Below, piece by piece: positions 26,549-33,172 of a stretch of 35,329 nt of DNA (the stretch's first letter is position 1; each line of letters begins with the position of its first letter). The notes under the pieces were generated by a model. The model ran no database searches. It saw nothing but the letters and a program-made list of their open reading frames with translations, and was not told where the DNA came from. Origin of the DNA: Candidatus Limivivens intestinipullorum. GTDB taxonomy: Bacteria > Bacillota > Clostridia > Lachnospirales > Lachnospiraceae. The DNA is taken from the NCBI GenBank assembly GCA_018711185.1, contig DVIQ01000109.1:1-35329 (forward strand), in the 5' to 3' direction. The translations under genes and the position numbers were made by a program.

Positions 26549-27295
26549 ATGAAGCGGATTAAGTTGACGGTGGCCTATGACGGCACGAATTACTGCGGGT
26601 GGCAGATCCAGCCAAACGGCGTTACGGTCCAGGAGGTTTTAGAGGGGGCCCTTGGCGACCTTCTGAAAGAGGAAATTCACATCATGGGGGCCAGCCGGAC
26701 GGACGCGGGCGTTCACGCCCTGGGAAATGTGGCGGTGTTTGACACCGGCGCCCGGATGCCGGGGGACAAATACTCCTACGCCTTAAATACCAGGCTTCCG
26801 GCGGACATCCGGATTCAGGAGTCGAGGGAGGTGCCTTCGGATTTCCATCCCAGGTTCGCGAAAACGGTAAAGACCTATGAGTACCGGATTTTAAACCGAC
26901 GGTTTCCGGACCCCACAAGGCGGCTGTACTCCTTTTTCTATTATTACCCTCTGGACGAGGAACGGATGCGCCGGGGCGCGGCGTATCTCGTGGGAGAGCA
27001 TGATTTTAAGAGCTTCTGCACGGCAAAGGCCGATGTGGAGTCCACCGTGCGCACGGTCTATTCCCTGGATGTGGAGCGTGAGGGCGATATGATTACCCTG
27101 CGCATCCGGGGAAACGGTTTCCTCTACAACATGGTGCGGATTATCGCGGGAACCCTTCTGCGGGTGGGCAGCGGAGCCATGGAACCCGAGAGAGTAAAGG
27201 AGATTCTTGAGGCCAGAGACCGCAGCCTGGCAGGAGAGACGGCCAGGCCGGAGGGCCTGACCCTTGTGGGAATCGAGTATCCGGAGGATCCGTAA
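26549..27295 (+). CDS. truA: tRNA pseudouridine(38-40) synthase TruA
   Basis: Converts uridines 38-40 of the tRNA anticodon arm to pseudouridine; 248 residues. The catalytic Asp52 lies in ASRTDAGVHALG. It begins MKRIKLTVAYDGTNYCGWQ and contains FLYNMVRIIAGTLL, both conserved. It starts 24 bases after ecfT and ends at a strong terminator. The ecfA1-ecfA2-ecfT-truA order is conserved in Clostridia. Confidence 0.96.
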   Translation: MKRIKLTVAYDGTNYCGWQIQPNGVTVQEVLEGALGDLLKEEIHIMGASRTDAGVHALGNVAVFDTGARMPGDKYSYALNTRLPADIRIQESREVPSDFHPRFAKTVKTYEYRILNRRFPDPTRRLYSFFYYYPLDEERMRRGAAYLVGEHDFKSFCTAKADVESTVRTVYSLDVEREGDMITLRIRGNGFLYNMVRIIAGTLLRVGSGAMEPERVKEILEARDRSLAGETARPEGLTLVGIEYPEDP

Positions 27296-27343
27296 AGAGA
27301 AATGCATGAGAAAAGACACCACAGTTCAGAGACAGGCAAAGAG

Positions 27344-27380
27344 ATCTCCGGTGATTGTATGCACCGGAGATTTTCTCTTT
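27344..27380 (+). terminator. Terminator of the ECF/truA operon
   Basis: ATCTCCGGTG (27344-27353) pairs perfectly with CACCGGAGAT (27362-27371) around an 8-base loop, followed by TTTCTCTTT. Flanking AAAGAGA and TCTCTTT can lengthen the stem. Confidence 0.9.
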
Positions 27381-27420
27381 GTACGATCACTGCAAAAGGA
27401 CTTTCCAGTTACTATTCACA

Positions 27421-27490
27421 GCAGCCGCAAACACTTGCTGTTTGCGGACAACCGTTCAGCCCAGGTCCGCGCAGTACGGCGCAGACGCGG
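27421..27490. repeat. Diverged copy of the intergenic palindromic repeat
   Basis: CCGCAAAC-ACTTGCT-GTTTGCGG (27425-27447) is an 8-bp hairpin. It is followed by CCGTTCAGCCCAGGTCCGCG (27452-27471) and then CAGTAC. This matches the reverse complement of 8753-8776 closely, so this copy is in the opposite orientation. Confidence 0.6.
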
Positions 27491-27546
27491 TATATGACCC
27501 GGCGGCGTCTTTTGAACGCGGAAACATGTATTTCGGACACGCTGCC

Positions 27547-27575
27547 TTGAAAAGGAAAAAACGCCGGGCTATACT
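27547..27575 (+). promoter_or_regulatory. Promoter of the LytTR regulator gene
   Basis: TTGAAA (27547-27552), a 17-base spacer, then TATACT (27570-27575), 58 bases before the start codon. Confidence 0.8.
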
Positions 27576-27633
27576 GACGGCATCACAGCCGCAGCGGGCG
27601 GGAGAATAGGGCAGGCAAAAGGGGGAAAGCAGA

Positions 27634-28332
27634 ATGCAGAGAATTGCTTTGTGCGATGATGACGAGGCGGCTCTGGCCCGTCTGGCAGAGGTTTTAAAGG
27701 AAGCGAAGGAGCTTCTTACGGTAGATGTCTACACGGGAGGAAGGCGGCTGCTGGCCGCCCGGAAGGAGTATGATCTGATTTTTCTGGACATCGGAATGCA
27801 GGGAATGGACGGCATCGAGACGGCCAGGATGCTGCGAAAGCGAGACAAGCAGGTGAAAATTGTCTACTTGACGGCCTATGAGGACTTTCGTGAGCAGGCG
27901 TTTTCGGTTCATGCCTTCGGCTACCTGGTGAAACCGGTAAAGAAAGAGGCGCTGCTGAATATGGTCCGGGAAGCCGGGGCATACAAAAAGATGGAGGAGC
28001 CGCCGTGTCTTTTGTGCTTCGACACAGATCAGGGAATCTGTCAGGTGGATGTCCGGGATATTTACTATCTGGAATACAGCAGCCGGAAAATCCGTATGAA
28101 AACGAAGGCTGGCGATCTCTGGATGAAGGGGAGCATCGCGAAAATGGGCGAGCGCCTGGAAAAATACGATTTCGCCGTTCCGCATAAGAGCTTTGTGGTG
28201 AATTTGTACCAGATCCGGAGCCTGAAGGGCTACGACATTGTCCTGGCGGACGGAAGCGTTCTCCCTCTTTCTCAGAAAAAATCCGCGGTTTTCCGGGAGA
28301 AACTGAGCGCGTATCTGGCAAAGCAGCTCTGA
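27634..28332 (+). CDS. LytTR-family response regulator (AgrA/VirR type)
   Basis: DNA-binding response regulator, 232 residues. The receiver domain (1-115) has the acidic cluster Asp8-Asp10, phospho-acceptor Asp52 in IFLDIGMQGMDG, Thr80 and Lys100 in YLVKPV. The C-terminal LytTR domain (about 130-230) includes VRDIYYLEYSSRKIRMKT and FAVPHKSFVVNLYQIRSL. A GGGGGAAAG site precedes the ATG. The kinase gene follows after 67 bases. Such regulators bind pairs of 9-bp boxes and often control membrane-protein, peptide or cell-envelope genes; the targets here may include the three genes downstream. Confidence 0.93.
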   Translation: MQRIALCDDDEAALARLAEVLKEAKELLTVDVYTGGRRLLAARKEYDLIFLDIGMQGMDGIETARMLRKRDKQVKIVYLTAYEDFREQAFSVHAFGYLVKPVKKEALLNMVREAGAYKKMEEPPCLLCFDTDQGICQVDVRDIYYLEYSSRKIRMKTKAGDLWMKGSIAKMGERLEKYDFAVPHKSFVVNLYQIRSLKGYDIVLADGSVLPLSQKKSAVFREKLSAYLAKQL

Positions 28333-28399
28333 GTATGGATTGCGGAAGACCGGGGGAAGAAGGAGATCTTCCCTGGCCGGTGGGAAGGGAGGAAAGAGG

Positions 28400-29728
28400 A
28401 TGATCAGTGCTGCCATGGTGCTGAATCAGATTATGGGATTTTTAGAGATCGCCAATCTTTCCGGCTGTGCCGGATACTTTATGGCCAGAAACAGCCGGAC
28501 AATTTACAGAAAGAAACGATGGTATGTTCTGGGGCTGGCGCTGTACACTGCGGTCAACGGGATGGGGATTTGTTTTGTCAAAGGCATGCTGGTATTTCCC
28601 GCGGTGATGCTTCTGGCCGCGGCCCTGGGGGCCTGCCTGTATTCCAGACAGTCCGGAGCGCTTCTTCTGGATATGCTCTGGGCTTTGAGCATAGCCCTGG
28701 CGGATTCCTGCGTAAATGTGCTGTCTTCCGTCTGGATCGGCTATTTTGCCTGGGACATTTACCTGTACGGCTCCCTTGCTATGGCGGTTAAAATCCCCGT
28801 GGAGCTGGCGGTTACAAAGATACTGGTGCTTTTCGTACAGCGGGAGCGGGCCGGGAAAATACGCTGGTTTCAGGCCGCAGCCGCGGCCGCGCTTCCTGTG
28901 TTCAGCCTTTTCTTCTTTTTCAGCCTGATGCAAATCGGAAGCGTTTATCTGGATCTCTACGGCTACCGGCTTTTGGGGATCAACGCTCTTTTGCTGGTGG
29001 CGCTGAATATTCTGGACTTTTACGTGCTGTCCTACATGTTCCGGGCGGAAAGGCTGAAGCATGAAATGGAGCTGACCAGAAGACAGAATGAGCTGCAGTA
29101 CCAGTACTACCGGGAGCTGGAGGAAAAGTACCAGGAATCCCGGAAGGTGATTCATGATGTGAAAAATCATCTGCAGGTTTTGGAGAGCTTGTACGCGGAG
29201 GGCCGCCAGCAGCAGGCATCCGACTACGAGGGGGATTTTATCGCGCTTCTGAACCAAATGGGACAAAAGCAGTATTGTACAAACCGGATGCTGAATATGA
29301 TTTTGAACCATAAGCTGGATCAGGCGAAAACCGCCAAAATTCATGTGGAAACCCAGATCGGGGATGTGGACTGGAGTGATCTGCGGGATCTGGATATCAC
29401 GGTAATCTTCGCGAACATTCTGGACAATGCCATCCGGGAGGCTGCAAAGGTTCCGGAGGGGTTCCTGACTTTGAAAATCAACGAAGTCCGGGATTTCCGG
29501 GTGGTGAGCCTGCGCAATTCGGTTACTTGTCACTCCCTGACCGGTAACCGAAATTCCAGGGCGAAGTCCGGGGAGCGGCAGGGCCTTGGCCTGAAGAATG
29601 TCCGGGGCGCTCTGGAAGCTTACCATGGCACGCTGCAGATTTCGGAGGAAGCGGATGCGTATCAGGTAAATCTGATGTTTCCGGCCTCCCCAGCCCCAAA
29701 GGATGTCTCGCCGCAGAGCAAAGGCTGA
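28400..29728 (+). CDS. GHKL-family sensor histidine kinase (AgrC-like)
   Basis: Membrane kinase, 442 residues, partner of the LytTR regulator. Six hydrophobic segments fill about residues 1-215. A coiled-coil linker (about 216-250) leads to the His box VIHDVKNHLQVLESLY with His252. The ATPase has an N box, FANILDNAIREAAK (338-350), and a G box, GLGLKNVRGALEAYHG (395-410). This layout matches AgrC-type peptide sensors, but no AgrB or AgrD gene is nearby, so the signal is unknown. The start at 28400 follows GGGAGGAAAGAGG. Confidence 0.9.
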   Translation: MISAAMVLNQIMGFLEIANLSGCAGYFMARNSRTIYRKKRWYVLGLALYTAVNGMGICFVKGMLVFPAVMLLAAALGACLYSRQSGALLLDMLWALSIALADSCVNVLSSVWIGYFAWDIYLYGSLAMAVKIPVELAVTKILVLFVQRERAGKIRWFQAAAAAALPVFSLFFFFSLMQIGSVYLDLYGYRLLGINALLLVALNILDFYVLSYMFRAERLKHEMELTRRQNELQYQYYRELEEKYQESRKVIHDVKNHLQVLESLYAEGRQQQASDYEGDFIALLNQMGQKQYCTNRMLNMILNHKLDQAKTAKIHVETQIGDVDWSDLRDLDITVIFANILDNAIREAAKVPEGFLTLKINEVRDFRVVSLRNSVTCHSLTGNRNSRAKSGERQGLGLKNVRGALEAYHGTLQISEEADAYQVNLMFPASPAPKDVSPQSKG

Positions 29729-29774
29729 GTCACCGCGGCTGTGCGGGTGATATAGAAAAGGGAGGAAAAGAAAA

Positions 29775-30440
29775 ATGGGATATTACGCAAACGAGGCGCT
29801 GCTGCGCTTCCTTTACAAGGCGGGAAAGAAATGGAACTGGCTTTGGCCGCTGCTGGCAGGGGCGCTGTCTTTTGGAATTTCGCAGCTTTTGCTGCGCATA
29901 CCGATTCTCCAATATGGACTGCCCCGGTTTGACTGGTTTCTGCTGCTCCCATACCGGAATCCGCTGCTGTACGGCTTTTTGCTGGCGTTTACAGCGGGTT
30001 TGTTTGAGGAGACGGCCAGGTGGATCGGCTTTCGGATTCTTGGACCAAACCGGCGCGGCTTCCGGGATGGCGTGGTATTCGGACTCGGACATGGCGGCGT
30101 GGAGGCGGTTTGGATTTTCTGGATGATGGCAGCGCAGATTCAGGCAGGAATCCAGGCCACGCCTCTTGGCCTTGCTCTGGGCTTCGCGGAACGGGCCGCA
30201 GCCGTATGCTTCCATGTGGGGGCTTCCGTTCTGGTGCTTTACGGAGTAAGGAAAAGAAAAATCCGCTGGCTGTTTCTGGCGATTCTGCTGCACACACTTT
30301 TGGATATGACGGTGGTACTCGGAAATATCTGGATTCAGGAAGGGTTGATTTGGGCGGCGGGAGCTGCGTTCCTGGGATGGACACTTTTTATGAGAAAGCG
30401 TTTTTCAACCGAATCGGGAACACTTCCTGATTCACCGTGA
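29775..30440 (+). CDS. YhfC-like intramembrane metalloprotease
   Basis: Integral membrane protein, 221 residues with about six or seven hydrophobic segments. Membrane-embedded polar motifs are FEETAR (Glu78, Glu79), GLGHGGVEA (His106, Glu110), His147 in FHVGAS and HTLLD (His173, Asp177). These fit the YhfC family, which is related to the CPBP/Abi type proteases. It lies 46 bases after the kinase gene, with GGGAGG upstream, and 33 bases before the first lipoprotein gene. An operon with the two-component system is likely. Substrate unknown; the neighbouring lipoproteins are candidates only by position. Confidence 0.75.
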   Translation: MGYYANEALLRFLYKAGKKWNWLWPLLAGALSFGISQLLLRIPILQYGLPRFDWFLLLPYRNPLLYGFLLAFTAGLFEETARWIGFRILGPNRRGFRDGVVFGLGHGGVEAVWIFWMMAAQIQAGIQATPLGLALGFAERAAAVCFHVGASVLVLYGVRKRKIRWLFLAILLHTLLDMTVVLGNIWIQEGLIWAAGAAFLGWTLFMRKRFSTESGTLPDSP

Positions 30441-30473
30441 AACAGAGCCGCAGCATAGATAGGAGGAGATCGT

Positions 30474-30977
30474 ATGAAAGAGAGAAATTTGATAAAACAG
30501 CAGACGGGCATGCCGAGCTGGTTTTGGAAAGGAAACAAGCCAAAAAGAGGGAAGTGCGTTTGGACAGAGAGATTCCTGGGAAGTGTTTTTTTATTGGCGG
30601 TTCTTTGCTTGGGACTGACAGGATGCGCTCCAAAGACAGAACTTGCGGACTGCTTTTCCGAGGAGGAGCTGATTGAAGCGTCGAAGGAAAATATCACTCT
30701 GGCGGAATCCGGAGACTATGAGGCGTTTTTGGAAAAGCTGGATCCTGTTGCGCAGGAAGCCCTGACAGAGGAGGTCTATGAGCAGTATCTGAATACTGTG
30801 GCCTCTATGGGAGCGTTTCAGGAGTTTGGAGAGTCTGCGGTTGTCGGGCAGACGGATGAAGAGACCGGAGAGAACTACGCGGGCGTAATTTTAATCGCGA
30901 AATACGAAGAGGGAAATCTTCAGTACACTTTGGGCTATACTGAGGCTATGAAACTTTTGCAGTTTATGGTAAAGTAA
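30474..30977 (+). CDS. Predicted lipoprotein, DUF3887-like, first of a tandem pair
   Basis: A 167-residue protein. An unusually long basic N-terminus (about 32 residues) precedes the hydrophobic stretch and the lipobox LTGC (Cys51). The mature domain of about 115 residues contains ADCFSEEELIEASKENI, SGDYEAFLEKLDP and GQTDEETGENYAGV, and ends in beta-rich LQYTLGY. It resembles small DUF3887-type extracytoplasmic domains with an NTF2-like look; the family call is tentative. AGGAGG precedes the ATG. Its domain is strongly repeated in the next gene, so the pair arose by duplication. Confidence 0.75.
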   Translation: MKERNLIKQQTGMPSWFWKGNKPKRGKCVWTERFLGSVFLLAVLCLGLTGCAPKTELADCFSEEELIEASKENITLAESGDYEAFLEKLDPVAQEALTEEVYEQYLNTVASMGAFQEFGESAVVGQTDEETGENYAGVILIAKYEEGNLQYTLGYTEAMKLLQFMVK

Positions 30978-31103
30978 TAGAGAGGGTTCGGCGCGTCCTT
31001 TTTACCGGAGCAGGGAAGCCTGCGGATTTCTGCTGCGGATATCCCCTTGACGGAATGGAAAAGAGAAGAGCCCCTGTACTCTTGAAATTATGGGAGGATT
31101 TTT

Positions 31104-31562
31104 ATGATGAAGAAAAACTGCAAAAAATGGGCGGTATCTCTTGCGGCCGCCGTCTTCGCCAGTATGTCGCTTGGCGGCTGTGTTGTACAGCCCCAGGTGG
31201 AGACGGAGCCTCTTGCGGACTGCTTTTCCGAGGAGGAGCTTCTGAATGCATCGAAAGAAAATATTGAGCTGGCGGAGTCCGGGGATTATGAGGCATTTTT
31301 GGAGAAGCTGGATCCCTCGGCCCGGGAAGGCATGACGGAGAGTGTTTACCAGCAGTATCTGGATACGGTGGAATCTATGGGAACATTCCATGACTATGTG
31401 GATTCGGTGGTCATGGGACAGACGGATGAGGAGACCGGAGAGAACTATGCAGGCGTGGGTCTGACGGCGGAATACGAACAGGGACAGCTTCAGTATATTT
31501 TAGGCTACACAGAAGATATGGAGCTTCTGCAGTTCGTGATTCAGCCTGTGGAACAAGGATAA
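31104..31562 (+). CDS. Predicted lipoprotein, DUF3887-like, second of a tandem pair
   Basis: A 152-residue paralogue of the preceding lipoprotein. It has a conventional signal peptide with lipobox LGGC (Cys26). The mature domain shares ADCFSEEELLNASKENIELA, SGDYEAFLEKLDP and GQTDEETGENYAGV. Long stretches are also nearly identical in DNA (compare 30644-30752 with 31215-31314), so the duplication is fairly recent. It starts at one of two adjacent ATGs behind GGGAGG. The 126-base gap before it has no clear promoter. It ends at a very strong bidirectional terminator. Function unknown. Confidence 0.8.
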   Translation: MMKKNCKKWAVSLAAAVFASMSLGGCVVQPQVETEPLADCFSEEELLNASKENIELAESGDYEAFLEKLDPSAREGMTESVYQQYLDTVESMGTFHDYVDSVVMGQTDEETGENYAGVGLTAEYEQGQLQYILGYTEDMELLQFVIQPVEQG

Positions 31563-31598
31563 GGCTCTGCCCGGTGTGTGAAAGGGATTCAGGATTGT

Positions 31599-31642
31599 AA
31601 AAAACAGCCGGAAACGCGGAAAAGCGTTTCCGGCTGTTTTTT
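31599..31642. terminator. Bidirectional terminator between lipoprotein and dehydrogenase genes
   Basis: A 19-bp perfect stem, AAAAAACAGCCGGAAACGC (31599-31617) with its exact complement at 31624-31642, encloses a 6-base loop. An A-run on one side and a T-run on the other serve both converging genes; it overlaps the dehydrogenase stop codon. Confidence 0.95.
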
Positions 31643-32690
31643 AAGCCCCGATTTTAATAACGGATTTCACAACCTCCGCTTTGTTGCGGACGCTGGTATC
31701 CATGGCGTTCTGAATATCGTCCAGATCGAAGAAATGGGTGGGCAGATGCTTCAGATCGACCTTCCCGGAAGCCACGGCGTCGATGGCCATGGGATAGATA
31801 TGGCGGTAACGGAAAATCGTCTTAATGGTCAGCTCTTTGTCCGTGGCAAGGCTGGTGGGAAGGGTCATCTCGCCGGAAGCGCTGTAGCCTATCATGACAA
31901 TGGTGCCGCCCTTTTTCACCATCTGGATACCCTGGCTGATACAGGCCGCCACACCGGAGGTATCCAGCACCAGGTCACAGCCCGCTCCCCGGGTTTGGCG
32001 GAGCACTTCCTGAACCGGATCGGTTTTGCTGCTGTTGATGACACCGTCAGCGCCAAGCTCCATGGCCTTTTCCAGACGCTTCTCCATGACGTCCGCTACA
32101 TAAACCCTGGAAACGCCCATGGCCTTTAAGGCCATCATGGTAACCAGGCCGATGCAGCCGGAGCCGGTGACAACGGCCGTCTGTCCGATGTGGGCGCCGC
32201 CTTGGTTCGCGGCGTGAAAACCCACGGCCAGGGGCTCGATCAGAGCGCCCTCAAGGGTGCTGACATTGTCCGGAAGCTTAAAGCACAGGGCCGCTTCATG
32301 GGCCACGTACTCCTGAAATACGCCGTCCACCGGCGGAGTGGCGAAAAAGACGACGTCCGGGCAGAGATTATAGCGGCCTGTACGGCAAAATTCACAATGA
32401 CCGCAGGTTTTGCCGGGTTCTAAGGCTACCCGGTCCCCTGGCTTTAAGTGGGAAACCTTTTCGCCAACTTCCACAACGGTGCCGCCGGCTTCATGGCCCA
32501 GAACAAAGGGCGGCTTTACAATATAATCTCCGATTCGTCCCTGCTCATAATAGTGCAGATCCGAACCGCAGACTCCTACATATTCGATTTTTACCAGAAC
32601 CTCGTCCTCTTTGGGCTGGGGGATGGGACGGGTCGTAAAATCCATCTTTCCGATGTCTGTCATAATCGCTACTTTCATATTGCCTTTCAT
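31641..32690 (-). CDS. Zinc-dependent polyol-type dehydrogenase (sorbitol/xylitol dehydrogenase-like)
   Basis: Medium-chain NAD-dependent dehydrogenase of 349 residues. Catalytic zinc ligands are Cys41 in GVCGSDLHYY and His66-Glu67 in LGHEAGG, with Glu152 in LIEPLAVG. Structural zinc cysteines are 96, 99, 102 and 110. The Rossmann motif TGSGCIG is at 175-181; Asp200 at the end of the second strand suggests NAD over NADP. The GSDLHYYEQGRIGDY segment is typical of sorbitol/xylitol dehydrogenases, though butanediol dehydrogenases are close. It should oxidise a sugar alcohol to a ketose. The ROK regulator is divergent and probably controls it. AAAGGAG precedes the ATG. Confidence 0.9.
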   Translation of the reverse strand: MKGNMKVAIMTDIGKMDFTTRPIPQPKEDEVLVKIEYVGVCGSDLHYYEQGRIGDYIVKPPFVLGHEAGGTVVEVGEKVSHLKPGDRVALEPGKTCGHCEFCRTGRYNLCPDVVFFATPPVDGVFQEYVAHEAALCFKLPDNVSTLEGALIEPLAVGFHAANQGGAHIGQTAVVTGSGCIGLVTMMALKAMGVSRVYVADVMEKRLEKAMELGADGVINSSKTDPVQEVLRQTRGAGCDLVLDTSGVAACISQGIQMVKKGGTIVMIGYSASGEMTLPTSLATDKELTIKTIFRYRHIYPMAIDAVASGKVDLKHLPTHFFDLDDIQNAMDTSVRNKAEVVKSVIKIGA

Positions 32691-32722
32691 AATCCAGGTT
32701 CTCCTTTCCGTGCTGAAAGCGT

Positions 32723-32776
32723 GTAACAGTTCAGCTCTGCGGAACTGTTACATGAATCCATTTAAAATGTTCTGGC
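32723..32776. repeat. Copy of the intergenic repeat with perfect stem
   Basis: GTAACAGTTC (32723-32732) and GAACTGTTAC (32742-32751) form a perfect 10-bp stem. It is followed by ATG and then AATCCATTTAAAAT, matching 8671-8693 apart from a 3-base deletion. It sits in the 5' leader of the dehydrogenase mRNA. Confidence 0.75.
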
Positions 32777-32779
32777 TTC

Positions 32780-32808
32780 ATTATCTTACCGGGGAAAAGA
32801 AATGTCAA
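32780..32808 (-). promoter_or_regulatory. Promoter of the dehydrogenase gene
   Basis: Minus strand: TTGACA (32808-32803), a 17-base spacer, then GATAAT (32785-32780). It is a near-consensus promoter placed beside the palindrome at 32810. Confidence 0.88.
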
Positions 32809-32809
32809 G

Positions 32810-32836
32810 ACTTTTATAAAAATAATTTATAAAAGT
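32810..32836. promoter_or_regulatory. 27-bp AT-rich palindrome, candidate ROK operator
   Basis: ACTTTTATAAA-AATAA-TTTATAAAAGT is a perfect 11-bp inverted repeat lying one base upstream of the dehydrogenase -35. AT-rich palindromes are typical operators of ROK (NagC/XylR) regulators, and a ROK gene is divergent from this promoter. Confidence 0.6.
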
Positions 32837-32959
32837 ATTTTTCACTGCTGTATCCTCTTCGCGTGACCGGCGCAGCAGGTGCGCGGCATGAAAAACGCTG
32901 CTCAGAGATACGGCATTATACTTATGCGGAAAGCGGGAAAAGACCAGAAAAAAAGGAGG

Positions 32960-32980
32960 GCCGGGAGAAAACCTCCCGGC
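32960..32980. other. GC-rich hairpin in the divergent region
   Basis: GCCGGGAG (32960-32967) pairs perfectly with CTCCCGGC (32973-32980) around AAAAC. On the minus strand the T-run begins six bases after the stem, so it may weakly stop antisense reading from the ROK side. No plus-strand T-run follows. Confidence 0.4.
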
Positions 32981-33091
32981 ATGTATGAAAAAGAAAATCT
33001 ATGTAAAAAAGGTAAATCACCTTTGTGATAAATAGAATATCCTGCGACTGTGACAAGACTGTGATGAAATAATAAAAACTTTGTGGCGGAA

Positions 33092-33120
33092 TTGCAAAAA
33101 AAGGGAAAACGTTGTAAGAT
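33092..33120 (+). promoter_or_regulatory. Promoter of the ROK regulator gene
   Basis: TTGCAA (33092-33097), a 17-base spacer, then TAAGAT (33115-33120), 52 bases before the start codon. Confidence 0.75.
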
Positions 33121-33172
33121 GGATTCCAGATAAAAAAGATTGTGATTCGGCGGAAAGGAGCGCGGCAGCTTC

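Larger units (their letters stand above)
27296..27633. other. Intergenic region between truA and the LytTR regulator
   Basis: 338 bases without a convincing gene. It contains the truA terminator, a copy of the palindromic repeat and the promoter of the regulator gene, listed separately. An ACAGTTCAG box is at 27321-27329 and ACCGTTCAG at 27451-27459. Confidence 0.7.
32691..33172. promoter_or_regulatory. Divergent control region of dehydrogenase and ROK regulator genes
   Basis: 482 bases without a supported gene. It holds a copy of the palindromic repeat, the dehydrogenase promoter with an adjoining 27-bp palindrome, a strong GC hairpin at 32960-32980 and the ROK promoter. A small ATCAC-CTTT-GTGAT palindrome lies at 33016-33029. 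Confidence 0.75.

Noticed and set aside
27571-31562. A complete agr quorum-sensing system
   Set aside because: The kinase and regulator are of the AgrC/AgrA type, but I see no AgrB protease of the right family and no AgrD-like precursor peptide in any gap.
33016-33029. A CRP/FNR-like site upstream of the ROK gene
   Set aside because: ATCAC-CTTT-GTGAT has its half-sites in the reverse order and with the wrong spacing compared with TGTGA-N6-TCACA.
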